Of a stretch of DNA of 64,000 nucleotides, positions 16,275-25,866 are shown piece by piece. This DNA is from Allotamlana fucoidanivorans (lineage in GTDB: Bacteria > Bacteroidota > Bacteroidia > Flavobacteriales > Flavobacteriaceae): assembly GCF_045788535.1 (NCBI RefSeq), contig NZ_CP074074.1:2542001-2606000 (forward strand). The letters are read 5' to 3'. Numbering within the stretch: the stretch's first letter is position 1; the number at the start of each line of letters is the position of its first letter. Position numbers and translations under genes: made by a program. Under the pieces are notes generated by a model. That model had not been told where the DNA came from. It made no database searches and saw only the letters and a list, made by a program, of their open reading frames with translations.

Positions 16275-18536
16275 TTGAAGACTTTTAGTTTATGGTTTGT
16301 GGGTGCACTTTTAGCTGTACTGACATCGTGCAGAGAGGAAAAAAAAGAGTACATATCTGCCCAAGAACCTATTGAAACCGTATTTAAATCTACCGATAAA
16401 ATTCCTGATAGTCATTTTTTAGGCGATGAGAAATGTAAAGCATGTCATGATGCAGAGTATAAACTATGGCAAGGTTCTCATCATGATAAGGCGATGCAGG
16501 AGGTAAAAGCTTCCACGGTATTGGGTGATTTTAATAATGTTACCTTTAAAAGTCAAGGTGTTACCTCTCGTTTTTATAAAAAAGGAGAAGATTATTATGT
16601 TAACACAGAAGGCCCAGATGGTAAGTATCATGATTATAATATTGTATATGTGTTTGGCATCACACCCTTGCAGCAATACATTGTTAAATTTCCAAACGGT
16701 CACTATCAATGTTTAAGAACCGCTTGGGATACCGAAAAAAATAAATGGTTTGATTTATATCCTGATTTTAAAGTGGTGCATTCAGAATGGCTGCATTGGT
16801 CAAGAGGCGGATTAAATTGGAATACTATGTGTTCTGATTGTCATTCAACCAATGTTAGAAAAAATTATGATTTACAAACACATAGCTATGACACTAAATA
16901 TGCGCTTATCAATGTAAGTTGCGAGGCTTGCCATGGTCCTGGTAAAACGCATGTTGAACAAGTCAATAAATTAGGTGATGCTTATAAAGGTGCAGGAGAC
17001 TTAAAAATGACTCCTGGCATTGATTCAGAAGAGTTGATAGACCAATGTGCTAGATGCCATATAAGACGAGAGCAAATTACAGAGTATTTTAATTTTGAAG
17101 GCTCTTTGTTAGATCATTATTTTCCACAGTTAATAGAGGAGAATCTGTATTATCCTGATGGTCAAATTTTAGATGAGGTATATGTCTATGGGTCATTTGT
17201 GCAGAGCAAAATGTATCAAAATGGGGTTATGTGTACAGATTGCCATAACCCACATTCATTAAAATTAAAATTTGAAGGTAATAAACTTTGTGCACAATGT
17301 CATGTGCCAGAGACCTATGATACGCCTTCTCATCATTTTCATGAATCAGGAACTGAAAGTGCTCAGTGTGTTAATTGTCATATGACAGGAAAGTATTATA
17401 TGGGAAATGATTTTAGAAGAGACCATAGTTTTAGAATTCCAAGACCCGATTTAAGTTTAAAATATGGTTCACCAAATGCGTGTAAGCAATGTCATGACGA
17501 TAAGGATGATGCGTGGGCTTGGGAAAATTACCAAGCATTGTTCGGGAAACCCAAAAACAAGCATTTTTCTGAATTATTAGCACCAGGTATAACAGGTGCA
17601 GAACATGGTATTGAAAGTTTAATGGAGTTGGTTCTCGATACTATTTACCCAGAAATTTCAAGAGCGTCAGCAGTAAAAAGCATGACCAATTATTTAAATC
17701 CAGAAGTGATTAACAACATGTTGCGTTTTCTTAATGACGATTCTGCCTTAGTAAGAGGTGCAACGCTTGATGTTTTGGGTAGTCTTGATTCTCCAGATTA
17801 TTTAGAGTATTACTTACCATTGTTAAAAGATGAAAAACGTGCAGTAAGAGTAAAAACATTTTTTGCTTTAGGTGCTTTTGACGAACTTCAAATTCCTCAA
17901 GCCTATAAAGAGGTTTACAGCAAAGTGAAGAAAGAGTTTAATGCGAGTTTAAATGTAACGTCTGATTTTGTTGGAGGTAGAGTTAAACGGGCCAATTATG
18001 AATTAAAGAAGGGTAATTTGTTGGAAGCAATAAAATGGTATGAAAAGGCTCTGGAGATTGATAATATTAACAATATTGCTAGAACTAATTTAGCTAATTT
18101 GTATTACAGAAATGGTGATTTTGAAAAAGCAGAGCAAGCCTTTAAAACAATTATTAAGCAGGAGCCCGACTTTGGGCAAACCTATTTTTCATATGCTTTG
18201 TTGTTAGCAGAACTAAATAGATATGATGAGGCTATTGCACAAATGAAATTAGCTATAGATCGCATGCCAAATAACATTCGTCTTTATTATAATTTAAGTT
18301 TGCTGTATGATAAATCTAACGATTTAAAAAATGCAGAGAAATATGCGGCTTTAGGGTTGAAAAAGGCGCCTCAAAATGAGAGTTTATTATATATGTTGGC
18401 TTACGTATATTCTAAAAGTGGAGATATACAAAAGGCCACCAATGTATGCGAAACGCTTGTGAATCTATATCCTAATAATTCAAACTATGTTACCTTTTAT
18501 AATCAATTAAGAGGGCAGTTGGCACAACAGAAATAA
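16275..18536 (+). CDS. octaheme c-type cytochrome lipoprotein with HEAT and TPR repeats
   Basis: 753 residues, TTG start at 16275, giving a lipoprotein signal (LAVLTSC, Cys19). Eight CxxCH heme sites are visible: CKACH (54-58), CSDCH, CEACH, CARCH, CTDCH, CAQCH, CVNCH and CKQCH (403-407). After these comes a HEAT-like region (about 450-560; e.g. ALVRGATLDVLGSLDSPDYL) and then TPRs (about 575-750; AIKWYEKALEIDNINNIART). The architecture suggests a periplasmic or outer-membrane electron-transfer protein with protein-protein docking, but donor and acceptor are unknown. Neighbouring genes give no clear pathway. A TTG is the only start that keeps the signal peptide. Confidence 0.8.
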   Translation: MKTFSLWFVGALLAVLTSCREEKKEYISAQEPIETVFKSTDKIPDSHFLGDEKCKACHDAEYKLWQGSHHDKAMQEVKASTVLGDFNNVTFKSQGVTSRFYKKGEDYYVNTEGPDGKYHDYNIVYVFGITPLQQYIVKFPNGHYQCLRTAWDTEKNKWFDLYPDFKVVHSEWLHWSRGGLNWNTMCSDCHSTNVRKNYDLQTHSYDTKYALINVSCEACHGPGKTHVEQVNKLGDAYKGAGDLKMTPGIDSEELIDQCARCHIRREQITEYFNFEGSLLDHYFPQLIEENLYYPDGQILDEVYVYGSFVQSKMYQNGVMCTDCHNPHSLKLKFEGNKLCAQCHVPETYDTPSHHFHESGTESAQCVNCHMTGKYYMGNDFRRDHSFRIPRPDLSLKYGSPNACKQCHDDKDDAWAWENYQALFGKPKNKHFSELLAPGITGAEHGIESLMELVLDTIYPEISRASAVKSMTNYLNPEVINNMLRFLNDDSALVRGATLDVLGSLDSPDYLEYYLPLLKDEKRAVRVKTFFALGAFDELQIPQAYKEVYSKVKKEFNASLNVTSDFVGGRVKRANYELKKGNLLEAIKWYEKALEIDNINNIARTNLANLYYRNGDFEKAEQAFKTIIKQEPDFGQTYFSYALLLAELNRYDEAIAQMKLAIDRMPNNIRLYYNLSLLYDKSNDLKNAEKYAALGLKKAPQNESLLYMLAYVYSKSGDIQKATNVCETLVNLYPNNSNYVTFYNQLRGQLAQQK

Positions 18537-18559
18537 AGAGGGGTGATTTTGTTGTAAAG

Positions 18560-18644
18560 TGCGCACGAGAAGATTCGAACTTCCACATCCTAAACGGATA
18601 CTGGCCCCTCAAGCCAGCGCGTCTACCAATTCCGCCACGTGCGC
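18560..18644 (-). tRNA. tRNA-Leu (anticodon GAG)
   Basis: An 85-base class II tRNA. Acceptor arms GCGCACG/CGTGCGC pair, discriminator A, anticodon stem CTGGC/GCCAG around loop TTGAGGG gives anticodon GAG. The long variable arm and the TTCGAA T-loop are visible. CCA is not encoded. Confidence 0.95.
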
Positions 18645-18656
18645 TAAAGTGAGCCG

Positions 18657-18689
18657 CAAATATACAGAAGTTTAAAACTTTTTAGCAAA
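18657..18689 (-). promoter_or_regulatory. promoter of tRNA-Leu
   Basis: Minus strand: TTTG (18689-18686), 21 bases, TATATTTG (18664-18657). The mature tRNA begins 12 bases past the -7 box, just as at tRNA-Tyr. Confidence 0.7.
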
Positions 18690-18996
18690 TGCTTGTCATA
18701 ATTTTTATATCAAAAAACACAAGTTTGTTTGTAAAGGTGTTACAGATCTTTTCTTTTAAGAATCAATTACTTGAGTAGAACGTTTTTATGATTGAATATT
18801 CTAAAGGCTTGGGTAAAGTTAAAGAAAAACATTTTTGTTCTGTTGGTCACGATATTAAAAAGACCAACATTGGTTCCTTATGAAGTTGATAGTTTGATAA
18901 ACTACAAGCTAAAAAATATCAAAGAAGTATTAAATTTGTAATAACTTTAATTTGAGTTTATCTTATTGTAAAATCTCATAAAACAAGAGTATTTAC

Positions 18997-19027
18997 TTGC
19001 TTTAAGGAGAAGCGTTCAGTACATTTG
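18997..19027 (+). promoter_or_regulatory. promoter of ppa
   Basis: TTG (18997-18999), 20 bases, TACATTTG (19020-19027). The ATG at 19067 is 39 bases downstream. A purine-rich AAGGAGG lies between. Confidence 0.6.
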
Positions 19028-19066
19028 TGAGCTTAAAAGTAAGGAGGAATACCCTTGCTGATATAG

Positions 19067-19618
19067 ATGAAAAATAACAATACTATGAGTGAAAAGAATA
19101 AGAAACCAGTAACATTTGATGTCTTAATAGAAATACCAAAAGGAAGTAGAAACAAATATGAATACGATTTTGCTTTACACAAAATTCGATTTGATCGTAT
19201 GTTGTTTTCATCTATGATGTATCCTGGAGATTATGGGTTTGTTCCAGAAACATTAGCTTTAGATCAGGATCCATTAGATGTATTGGTTTTAGGACACCAA
19301 CCAACTTATCCAATGGTAGTTATGGAAGTTAGACCAATTGGTGTTTTCTATATGACCGATGAAAAAGGGCCAGATGAAAAAGTAATTTGTGTGCCTGTTT
19401 CAGATCCTATTTGGAGTAAGAAAGAAGATATATCAGATTTGAATCCCCATCGATTAAAAGAAATAGAACATTTCTTTCAGGTTTATAAAGATTTAGAAAA
19501 GAAAAAAGTAGATACAGGAGGTTGGGGTAATGCTGCTGCTGCTGTTAAAATTTATCAGGAATGTGTAAAGCGTTATGAGGAAAGTGATCACAAAAGAAAA
19601 AGAACCTTTACTATCTAA
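19067..19618 (+). CDS. ppa: soluble inorganic pyrophosphatase (family I)
   Basis: 183 residues from ATG 19067; an in-frame ATG at 19085 (MSEKNKK) is an equally possible start. It hydrolyses pyrophosphate to phosphate in the cytoplasm. Family I features: IEIPKGSRNKYEYD (substrate lysine), SSMMYPGDYGFVPETLALDQDPLDVLVL with the metal-binding aspartates, and PIWSKKEDISDL. A terminator follows, and a membrane pyrophosphatase gene lies 304 bases on. Confidence 0.95.
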   Translation: MKNNNTMSEKNKKPVTFDVLIEIPKGSRNKYEYDFALHKIRFDRMLFSSMMYPGDYGFVPETLALDQDPLDVLVLGHQPTYPMVVMEVRPIGVFYMTDEKGPDEKVICVPVSDPIWSKKEDISDLNPHRLKEIEHFFQVYKDLEKKKVDTGGWGNAAAAVKIYQECVKRYEESDHKRKRTFTI

Positions 19619-19922
19619 AAGAATATTTATGAATTATAGGAGCCATCTTTTCACTAAGGTGGCTTTTTTATTAAATTTCGTGACTATATTTTTAAAAATC
19701 ACAGATGTTTTCAGGAGTAAAGCCTGTGTGTTATAGTGTTTTTTGTTTAAAAATCCTTAATATTTAGGCAAAAAAACTGACGTAAATCATAGTATTAAAA
19801 ATATTATAATTTAAGGTAGGTTTTGGTGCGCAATCTTTAGTGTTTTGAGGTTTTTTTTATCACATTAATTTCCATACTTTTGAAATCGAAAATGAATTTT
19901 TTAAATAACTAATTGATTGAAA
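19619..19922. other. intergenic region between ppa and hppA
   Basis: Holds the ppa terminator and, near its end, a -7-like TACTTTTG (19875-19882) that may serve hppA. No gene is seen. Confidence 0.45.
19641..19669 (+). terminator. terminator after ppa
   Basis: AGCCATCTT (19641-19649) pairs with AAGGTGGCT (19656-19664) allowing one G-T pair, followed by six Ts. Confidence 0.75.
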
Positions 19923-22307
19923 ATGGAATTAATCGTGAAATTTTTACCGCTATTTGGGGTTTTAGCCTTGGCGTTTGTTTTTATTAAAAGTGCATGGGTC
20001 ACCAAACAGGATCAGGGTGATGACAGAATGAAAAGAATTGCCAAAAATATTGCAGATGGAGCTATGTCTTTTCTCAAAGCCGAGTACAAAATATTGTCAG
20101 TCTTTGTGGTTGCTGTTGCCATCCTGTTGTATTTCAAAGGGAGTTCTGAAGCAGGGTCTAATGGTGTAGTGGCAGTGTCTTTTATTGTAGGTGCTATATG
20201 TTCTGCGTTGGCAGGATTTATTGGAATGAAAGTAGCCACCAAAGCTAATGTTAGAACCACAAGTGCCGCCCGAAATTCTTTAGGTAAAGCCTTAGAAGTT
20301 GCTTTTGCAGGAGGAGCCGTTATGGGGCTTGGAGTTGTAGGTTTAGGCGTTTTAGGTTTAAGCGGATTATTTATGATTTATAGTGCTCAAGGTTGGGGAA
20401 TAAACGAAGTGCTTAATGTGCTTTCTGGATTTTCACTGGGAGCATCATCTATAGCCTTGTTTGCGCGTGTTGGCGGAGGTATTTATACCAAAGCAGCCGA
20501 TGTTGGTGCTGATTTAGTAGGTAAAGTTGAAGCGGGTATTCCTGAAGATCATCCTTTAAATCCAGCGACTATTGCTGATAATGTAGGTGATAATGTGGGT
20601 GACGTTGCAGGTATGGGAGCCGATTTGTTTGAATCCTATGTAGGGTCTATCATTGGTACGATGGTCTTAGGAGCCTTAATTGTTACACAAGATTTTAATG
20701 GTTTAGGAGCTGTGTATTTGCCGTTGGTATTAGCGGCCGTTGGTATTGTTATGTCTATTGTGGGAACCTTTTTTGTGAAAGTAAAAGATGGTGGTTCACC
20801 ACACAAAGCGTTAAATCTAGGAGAATTTGGTTCTGCAGGGTTAATGGTTGTTGCGTCATATTTTATTATTCAAGCGTTTATTCCTGAAACTTTTACATTT
20901 AAAGACGTTGATTATACTTCTATGGGGGTGTTTTGGGCAACTATAGCTGGTTTAGTAGCAGGATTACTTGTTGGAAAAGTAACAGAATATTACACAGGAA
21001 CAGGAACTAAACCTGTAAATTCTATTGTAAGACAATCGGAAACAGGTGCCGCAACCAATATTATTGCTGGTTTAGGTATAGGAATGATGTCTACCATGAT
21101 TCCCATCCTATTGATTGCCGCAGCTATTTTAGTGTCTCATTATTTTGCAGGATTATACGGTATCGCTATTGCGGCAGTAGGTATGTTGGCTAATACTGGA
21201 ATTCAGTTAGCTGTAGATGCTTATGGTCCAATTTCTGATAACGCTGGGGGTATAGCAGAAATGGCTGAGTTACCAAGTGAGGTACGTGAAAGAACAGATA
21301 AATTAGATGCAGTAGGAAATACTACAGCGGCTATTGGTAAAGGATTCGCTATTGCTTCAGCGGCATTAACGGCATTGGCTTTATTTGCGGCCTTTATGGA
21401 GACAGCAGGCGTAAAAGCAATAGATGTATCAAGACCTGATATTATGGCTGGATTATTGGTTGGAGGTATGTTGCCTTTTGTGTTCTCGGCGTTATCAATG
21501 AATGCGGTTGGACGTGCTGCCATGGCCATGATTGAAGAAGTAAGAAGACAGTTTAGAGACATTCCTCAATTAAAAGCAGCGCTTGAAGTGATGCGTAAGT
21601 ATGATTCTGATATGAGTAAAGCATCTGATGCTGATAAAAAAATATTTCATGAGGCGGATGGTGTTGCCGAATATGATAAGTGTGTGGCTATCTCAACACA
21701 AGCCTCTATTAAGGAAATGGTATTACCAGGTTTATTAGCTATAGCAGTACCAGTAGCAGTTGGATTTATTGGAGGTGCCGAAATGTTAGGAGGATTGTTA
21801 GCAGGGGTAACTACCTGTGGCGTTTTAATGGCTATTTTCCAGTCTAATGCTGGAGGTGCTTGGGATAATGCTAAGAAAACCATAGAAGAACAAGGTAAAA
21901 AAGGAACAGATGCTCATAAAGCGGCTGTAGTTGGAGATACTGTAGGTGATCCGTTTAAAGATACTTCAGGTCCTTCTTTAAATATCTTATTGAAATTAAT
22001 GTCGGTTGTAGCTTTGGTAATTGCTCCTAGTTTAGTAGATGATGATGTTGTTACGGCCTTTGTAAAGGATGTTAATCAAACAGAGGAAGTTGCTGTTTCA
22101 AAAGAAGTAAAAGTAGAAATGAATAAGAATGAAGATGGTACCGTTGAAGCTGTAAAAACAACCGTTACTACTGAAAATGGCGAAACCGTTACCACTTATG
22201 AAACATTTAAAGGAACAGAAGCAGAAGTAAAAGCTAAGATTCAAGAAAGTGAAAAAGTGAGTAAAGTATTTACCACCGTTCTTCATAAAAAAGAAGCAGG
22301 TTGTTAA
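19923..22307 (+). CDS. hppA: membrane-bound cation-pumping pyrophosphatase
   Basis: 794 residues from ATG 19923 (an in-frame TTG is six bases earlier). A polytopic enzyme coupling pyrophosphate hydrolysis to Na+ or H+ export. The hydrolytic centre is plain in GGGIYTKAADVGADLVGKVE, EDHPLNPATIADNVGDNVGD and the C-terminal DAHKAAVVGDTVGDPFKDT. The segment GNTTAAIGKGFAI has Ala where K+-independent enzymes have Lys, so it should be of the K+-dependent class; pumped ion not decided. About 70 C-terminal residues beyond the core (EVKVEMNKNEDGTVEAVK) form a soluble, charged tail. A terminator follows. Confidence 0.93.
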   Translation: MELIVKFLPLFGVLALAFVFIKSAWVTKQDQGDDRMKRIAKNIADGAMSFLKAEYKILSVFVVAVAILLYFKGSSEAGSNGVVAVSFIVGAICSALAGFIGMKVATKANVRTTSAARNSLGKALEVAFAGGAVMGLGVVGLGVLGLSGLFMIYSAQGWGINEVLNVLSGFSLGASSIALFARVGGGIYTKAADVGADLVGKVEAGIPEDHPLNPATIADNVGDNVGDVAGMGADLFESYVGSIIGTMVLGALIVTQDFNGLGAVYLPLVLAAVGIVMSIVGTFFVKVKDGGSPHKALNLGEFGSAGLMVVASYFIIQAFIPETFTFKDVDYTSMGVFWATIAGLVAGLLVGKVTEYYTGTGTKPVNSIVRQSETGAATNIIAGLGIGMMSTMIPILLIAAAILVSHYFAGLYGIAIAAVGMLANTGIQLAVDAYGPISDNAGGIAEMAELPSEVRERTDKLDAVGNTTAAIGKGFAIASAALTALALFAAFMETAGVKAIDVSRPDIMAGLLVGGMLPFVFSALSMNAVGRAAMAMIEEVRRQFRDIPQLKAALEVMRKYDSDMSKASDADKKIFHEADGVAEYDKCVAISTQASIKEMVLPGLLAIAVPVAVGFIGGAEMLGGLLAGVTTCGVLMAIFQSNAGGAWDNAKKTIEEQGKKGTDAHKAAVVGDTVGDPFKDTSGPSLNILLKLMSVVALVIAPSLVDDDVVTAFVKDVNQTEEVAVSKEVKVEMNKNEDGTVEAVKTTVTTENGETVTTYETFKGTEAEVKAKIQESEKVSKVFTTVLHKKEAGC

Positions 22308-22331
22308 AACCTATATTAATAGTTTGATTTT

Positions 22332-22359
22332 AAACCACACTTTTTAGTGTGGTTTTTTT
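22332..22359 (+). terminator. terminator after hppA
   Basis: Perfect nine-base stem AAACCACAC (22332-22340) / GTGTGGTTT (22347-22355), six-base loop, T-run. Confidence 0.85.
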
Positions 22360-22386
22360 GTACTTTTATTTTCAATAGCAACGCCA

Positions 22387-23382
22387 ATGTTTAAAAGAGA
22401 CCCGCTTCAAATTATTGCTTTTCATACGTATGGAACAACAAAGCGTATTTACTTAAGAGGGAGAGCTTTAGAAGATGAAAATATTAATTTAGAGCAAAAA
22501 GGCGCACTGAAACTCTTTATAAATGCATGGAAGCGTTTTGAAACTGATGAAGTGAAACAGGCACAGCTTCGAGTGAAACTTGGGGAAGATAGATTTTTTT
22601 ATACACAAACCGACCATAATGGATATTTTATAATTGATGAAACGGTAGAAGATATTAAGTATTACGCTAATACAGAAGGCTGGGTTAAACTTGAATTTTC
22701 ATATCAATTAGAAAAGCTTTCAAGAATCATTCAATCAGATAATAGGTTTCCAGGTGAAATGCTTATTCCTTCAGAGCATGCTTCGTTTGGAGTTATTAGC
22801 GATATTGATGATACTATTCTGCATACGGGGATTGTTTCTGTATTAAAATGGCGCGTTTTGTTTAATACCTTACTTACTTCTGCAGGAAAACGAATACCGC
22901 TAGAAGGAGCTCCTGAGTTTTATCATTTATTGCATCGGGGTAAAACAGGACAGGAGGCCAATCCTATTTTTTATGTGAGCCATAGCCCTTGGAATCTTTA
23001 CAGATATCTAGAATTTTTTCTCACAAAGAACAACTTTCCTAAAGGACCAATCATATTAAGGAGTTTTCCAAAGCCTTTTTCTACACGCAAAGGCGAAAAA
23101 CCTCAAAAGCAAAAGGAGATTATTAATATTTTAAATACGTATACGTCCTTAAAATTTATTTTGATAGGCGACATCGGAGAACATGATCCTTACATTTATC
23201 TGGAAATTGCAGAAGCATATCCTAATAGAATACATGCTATTTACTTAAGGAGTGTAAACCACAAAAGAAAAATGGCACGGATAAAAGCGCTTTTTGAAAA
23301 CTATAAAACTATTCCGGTGTTACTGATAGAACATCCCGACGAGGCAGTAAAACATGCCAAAAAATATGGGTTTATTCGTTAA
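22387..23382 (+). CDS. App1-like phosphatidate phosphatase domain protein (DUF2183)
   Basis: 331 residues. The HAD-like catalytic motif ISDIDDTILHTG and the later YVSHSPWNLY and LIGDIGEHDPYIY segments match the yeast App1 catalytic domain (DUF2183), which removes phosphate from phosphatidate. The N-terminal half (about 1-135) has a beta-rich region preceding the domain. No signal peptide, so probably cytoplasmic or membrane-associated. Its stop overlaps the convergent kinase gene by four bases. Confidence 0.8.
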   Translation: MFKRDPLQIIAFHTYGTTKRIYLRGRALEDENINLEQKGALKLFINAWKRFETDEVKQAQLRVKLGEDRFFYTQTDHNGYFIIDETVEDIKYYANTEGWVKLEFSYQLEKLSRIIQSDNRFPGEMLIPSEHASFGVISDIDDTILHTGIVSVLKWRVLFNTLLTSAGKRIPLEGAPEFYHLLHRGKTGQEANPIFYVSHSPWNLYRYLEFFLTKNNFPKGPIILRSFPKPFSTRKGEKPQKQKEIINILNTYTSLKFILIGDIGEHDPYIYLEIAEAYPNRIHAIYLRSVNHKRKMARIKALFENYKTIPVLLIEHPDEAVKHAKKYGFIR

Positions 23383-23993
23383 AACAAGCCGTGGATTTCA
23401 GCATCAATTTTATTGATAATTAACCCTAAGTCTTCCGGATTGTCAACAAAATCAAGATGATCTACATCAATAATTAGCAGCTTACCTTTGTTGTACCCAT
23501 GAATCCACGCTTCATAGCGTTCATTCAATCGGCTTAAGTAATCAATGCTGATAGAATTTTCATAATCACGCCCGCGTTTATGAATTTGAGATACCAAATT
23601 AGGAATACTACTTCGTAGATAAATTAAAATATCGGGACCTTGTACTAAAGATTCCATAAGCTCAAAAAGTGAGCTGTAATTTTCAAAATCACGGTTAGTA
23701 AGTAAACCCATAGCATGCAGGTTGGGTGCAAAAATATGGGCATCTTCATAAATAGTTCTATCCTGAATGATGTCTTTTCCGCTTTCTCGAATTTGTAAAA
23801 CCTGACGAAATCTACTATTTAAAAAATAGACCTGTAAATTAAAACTCCAACGTTCCATTTGGTTATAGAAGTCGTCTAAATAAGGATTGTCAACCACATC
23901 TTCAAGTTGCGCTTCCCATTTGTAATGCTTTGCTAACAGTTTAGTCAAAGTTGTTTTTCCGGCTCCAATATTTCCAGCAACGGCAATATGCAT
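23379..23993 (-). CDS. deoxynucleoside kinase
   Basis: 204 residues. P-loop GNIGAGKTT (7-15), then the dNK-family WSFNLQVYFL and the DRTIYEDAHIFA motif (the ERS/DRT-type lid and base region). This pattern is of the deoxyadenosine/deoxyguanosine kinase family that salvages deoxynucleosides by 5' phosphorylation. The preferred base cannot be read. It is four bases downstream of the following minus-strand gene, hence likely co-transcribed. Confidence 0.85.
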   Translation of the reverse strand: MHIAVAGNIGAGKTTLTKLLAKHYKWEAQLEDVVDNPYLDDFYNQMERWSFNLQVYFLNSRFRQVLQIRESGKDIIQDRTIYEDAHIFAPNLHAMGLLTNRDFENYSSLFELMESLVQGPDILIYLRSSIPNLVSQIHKRGRDYENSISIDYLSRLNERYEAWIHGYNKGKLLIIDVDHLDFVDNPEDLGLIINKIDAEIHGLF

Positions 23994-23997
23994 AGTT

Positions 23998-24777
23998 TTA
24001 ATGTGTTTTTAGTTGGAATAGGTGTAAGGTTTCTTTGGTGTAAATATACAAGGTTTCGCCGATTACAAAAAAATCATTTATAAACAAATTACCCGTGTTT
24101 ATAGGAATGATAGTATCACTATTTTCATTTAAATAAAATAATGACTGTTCTTTTTTTAATATTATAGTGTCATTGTTTTCCGCAATTGCAATAAAACCGT
24201 TGTTCTTTATTTTTTTAATGAGGCGTCCAAAATAGTTGTATTGGTATAAAAAGTTTTCGGTAAGTAACCAGCAGTAATTGTAATTGCTTTTTAAATCTAA
24301 AACAGAGCTTTGCACGGGAACGGTTTTAACTTTTGAGTTTTTTAACTTATAATCAAATAGCTCTAATTGTTGTAAATCCTGATTAAAAATCCAAAGGCTA
24401 TTGTCATATCCAGCAGAAATGAATGAAACGTTTTTGTAAGGAACGAGGGTGTTAAAATCAATTTTAAAAATTTCGGCAAGCCTGTTATCTAGTAAAATGA
24501 CTGTATTAAAATCTTTGTAAAACAAATTTGTTTTTAGGGGATTAAAAGTATTTACGCTGTATAAAGATCCTAGTTGTAAATTGTTATAAGAAGTAGATTG
24601 CGTACCATTTGTTTTATAAAACACATTATTTTTAGTGTAGTAGGTGTTTCCAAAATTATCAACCGAAATAAATGCATCTGCATTTAAAATAATCTCATTT
24701 ATAAGGGTGGTTTTTATTTCCTCTTGCGCAGCAACAGGAAAATAAACAAAGAATAAAAAATATAATACGCGTTTCAT
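23998..24777 (-). CDS. secreted beta-propeller-like protein of unknown function
   Basis: 259 residues with a signal peptide (MKRVLYFLFFVYFPVAAQ). The mature part has repeated strands with aromatic ends (FISVDNFGNTYYTKNN, then GYDNSLWIFNQDLQQLELFD), which suggests a beta-propeller. Related proteins of unknown function are conserved in Flavobacteriaceae beside the deoxynucleoside kinase, to my knowledge. No catalytic residues recognised. It lies just upstream of the kinase gene with a four-base gap, and is the first gene of the pair. Confidence 0.6.
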   Translation of the reverse strand: MKRVLYFLFFVYFPVAAQEEIKTTLINEIILNADAFISVDNFGNTYYTKNNVFYKTNGTQSTSYNNLQLGSLYSVNTFNPLKTNLFYKDFNTVILLDNRLAEIFKIDFNTLVPYKNVSFISAGYDNSLWIFNQDLQQLELFDYKLKNSKVKTVPVQSSVLDLKSNYNYCWLLTENFLYQYNYFGRLIKKIKNNGFIAIAENNDTIILKKEQSLFYLNENSDTIIPINTGNLFINDFFVIGETLYIYTKETLHLFQLKTH

Positions 24778-24954
24778 TTGGTTTTGAAAATTACAAAATT
24801 CAAACCAGTTTTAGCGTGGAGCTGGTAGCAATTTATGTCTGGTTTTAAGATTATTTTAACACTTCTAGATTAAACTTCATCTTAGCTTAGAAGTCTAACA
24901 AAGTAACCCGTAACCGGGCTAAATGTGTGTATTTACCAAACGTATACTGTTATC

Positions 24955-25824
24955 ATGTTGAATTTTAATATTTTAAAACGTTGCTTAGGGGCGCTTTTTT
25001 TGCTAACTATTGTGACTAGTACTGCTCAAAATAACTTTCAAGGAAAGGCGTATTACCAATCTAAAACCTCTGTTGATATGAGCAATTTTGGAGGTGGCCA
25101 GTTAAGCGAAGAACGTAAAAAGCAGATAGCGGCTAGAATGAAGAGCGCTCTTGAAAAATCATTTATTCTAAGTTTTAATCAGTCTGAATCCGTATATAAA
25201 GAGGAAGAAAAATTAGATACTCCATCCAACCAAAGCGGTGGAATGCGTTTTAGCATGATGGCATCAGGCGGCGGCGACCAATATAAAAATGTAAAAACCA
25301 ACAAAGTTGTTCAGGAAAAAGAACTTTTTGGTAAAAAATTTCTAATAAAGGATAGCCTTCAGAAGTTAGATTGGGTTTTAACAGGTGACACTAAAGTTAT
25401 TGGAAAGTACACCTGTTTTAAGGCTACGGCTGTGAAGAAAAAAACAGGAATAGATTTTAGTAGTTTCAGACGAAGAGATAATGCTACAAAACCAAAAGAT
25501 TCTTCAGAAAACACAAAAGAAGCCACCAAAGAAGAACCAGAAGCGCCTAAAAAAATTGATGTTGTAGCTTGGTATACACCGCAAATCCCTGTAAACCAAG
25601 GTCCTGATGTGTATTGGGGGTTGCCGGGTTTAATTTTAGAAGTTAATGCAGATAGAACGACAATATTGTGTTCAAAAATTATCATTAATCCTTCAGATAA
25701 AGAGAAATTAAAGGAACCAACTAAAGGTAAAGAAGTGACACAAGAAGAATATGAAGCTATTGTTTTAGAGAAGACTGAGGAAATGCGTGAAATGTTCAGA
25801 TCTAGAAGAGGTGGTAGACGCTAA
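24955..25824 (+). CDS. GLPGLI family protein
   Basis: 289 residues from ATG 24955; the frame's earlier start at 24925 lacks a proper signal peptide. A hydrophobic signal (FLLTIVTSTAQ) precedes a mature part with the family motif WGLPGLILEVN near the C-terminus and the GKYTCFKATAV segment. It is found in Bacteroidota and usually stands next to a large TonB-receptor-like or barrel protein, as here (42 bases). Function is unknown; a role in outer-membrane or periplasmic handling of a partner barrel is inferred. It is basic and polar at the end (RSRRGGRR). Confidence 0.85.
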   Translation: MLNFNILKRCLGALFLLTIVTSTAQNNFQGKAYYQSKTSVDMSNFGGGQLSEERKKQIAARMKSALEKSFILSFNQSESVYKEEEKLDTPSNQSGGMRFSMMASGGGDQYKNVKTNKVVQEKELFGKKFLIKDSLQKLDWVLTGDTKVIGKYTCFKATAVKKKTGIDFSSFRRRDNATKPKDSSENTKEATKEEPEAPKKIDVVAWYTPQIPVNQGPDVYWGLPGLILEVNADRTTILCSKIIINPSDKEKLKEPTKGKEVTQEEYEAIVLEKTEEMREMFRSRRGGRR

Positions 25825-25866
25825 TTGATAAGCATTTCAACATACATTAAAAACAAATGACTCAGT

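Larger units (their letters stand above)
18646..19066. other. intergenic region between tRNA-Leu and ppa
   Basis: No gene recognised. It contains the tRNA-Leu promoter (18657-18689, minus), an eight-base inverted repeat TGTTGGTC (18841-18848) / GACCAACA (18862-18869) of unknown role, and the ppa promoter (18997-19027). Confidence 0.5.

Noticed and set aside
22098..22286. Minus-strand ORFs within hppA
   Set aside because: They lie in a well-supported gene on the other strand and have low-complexity F/S-rich translations.
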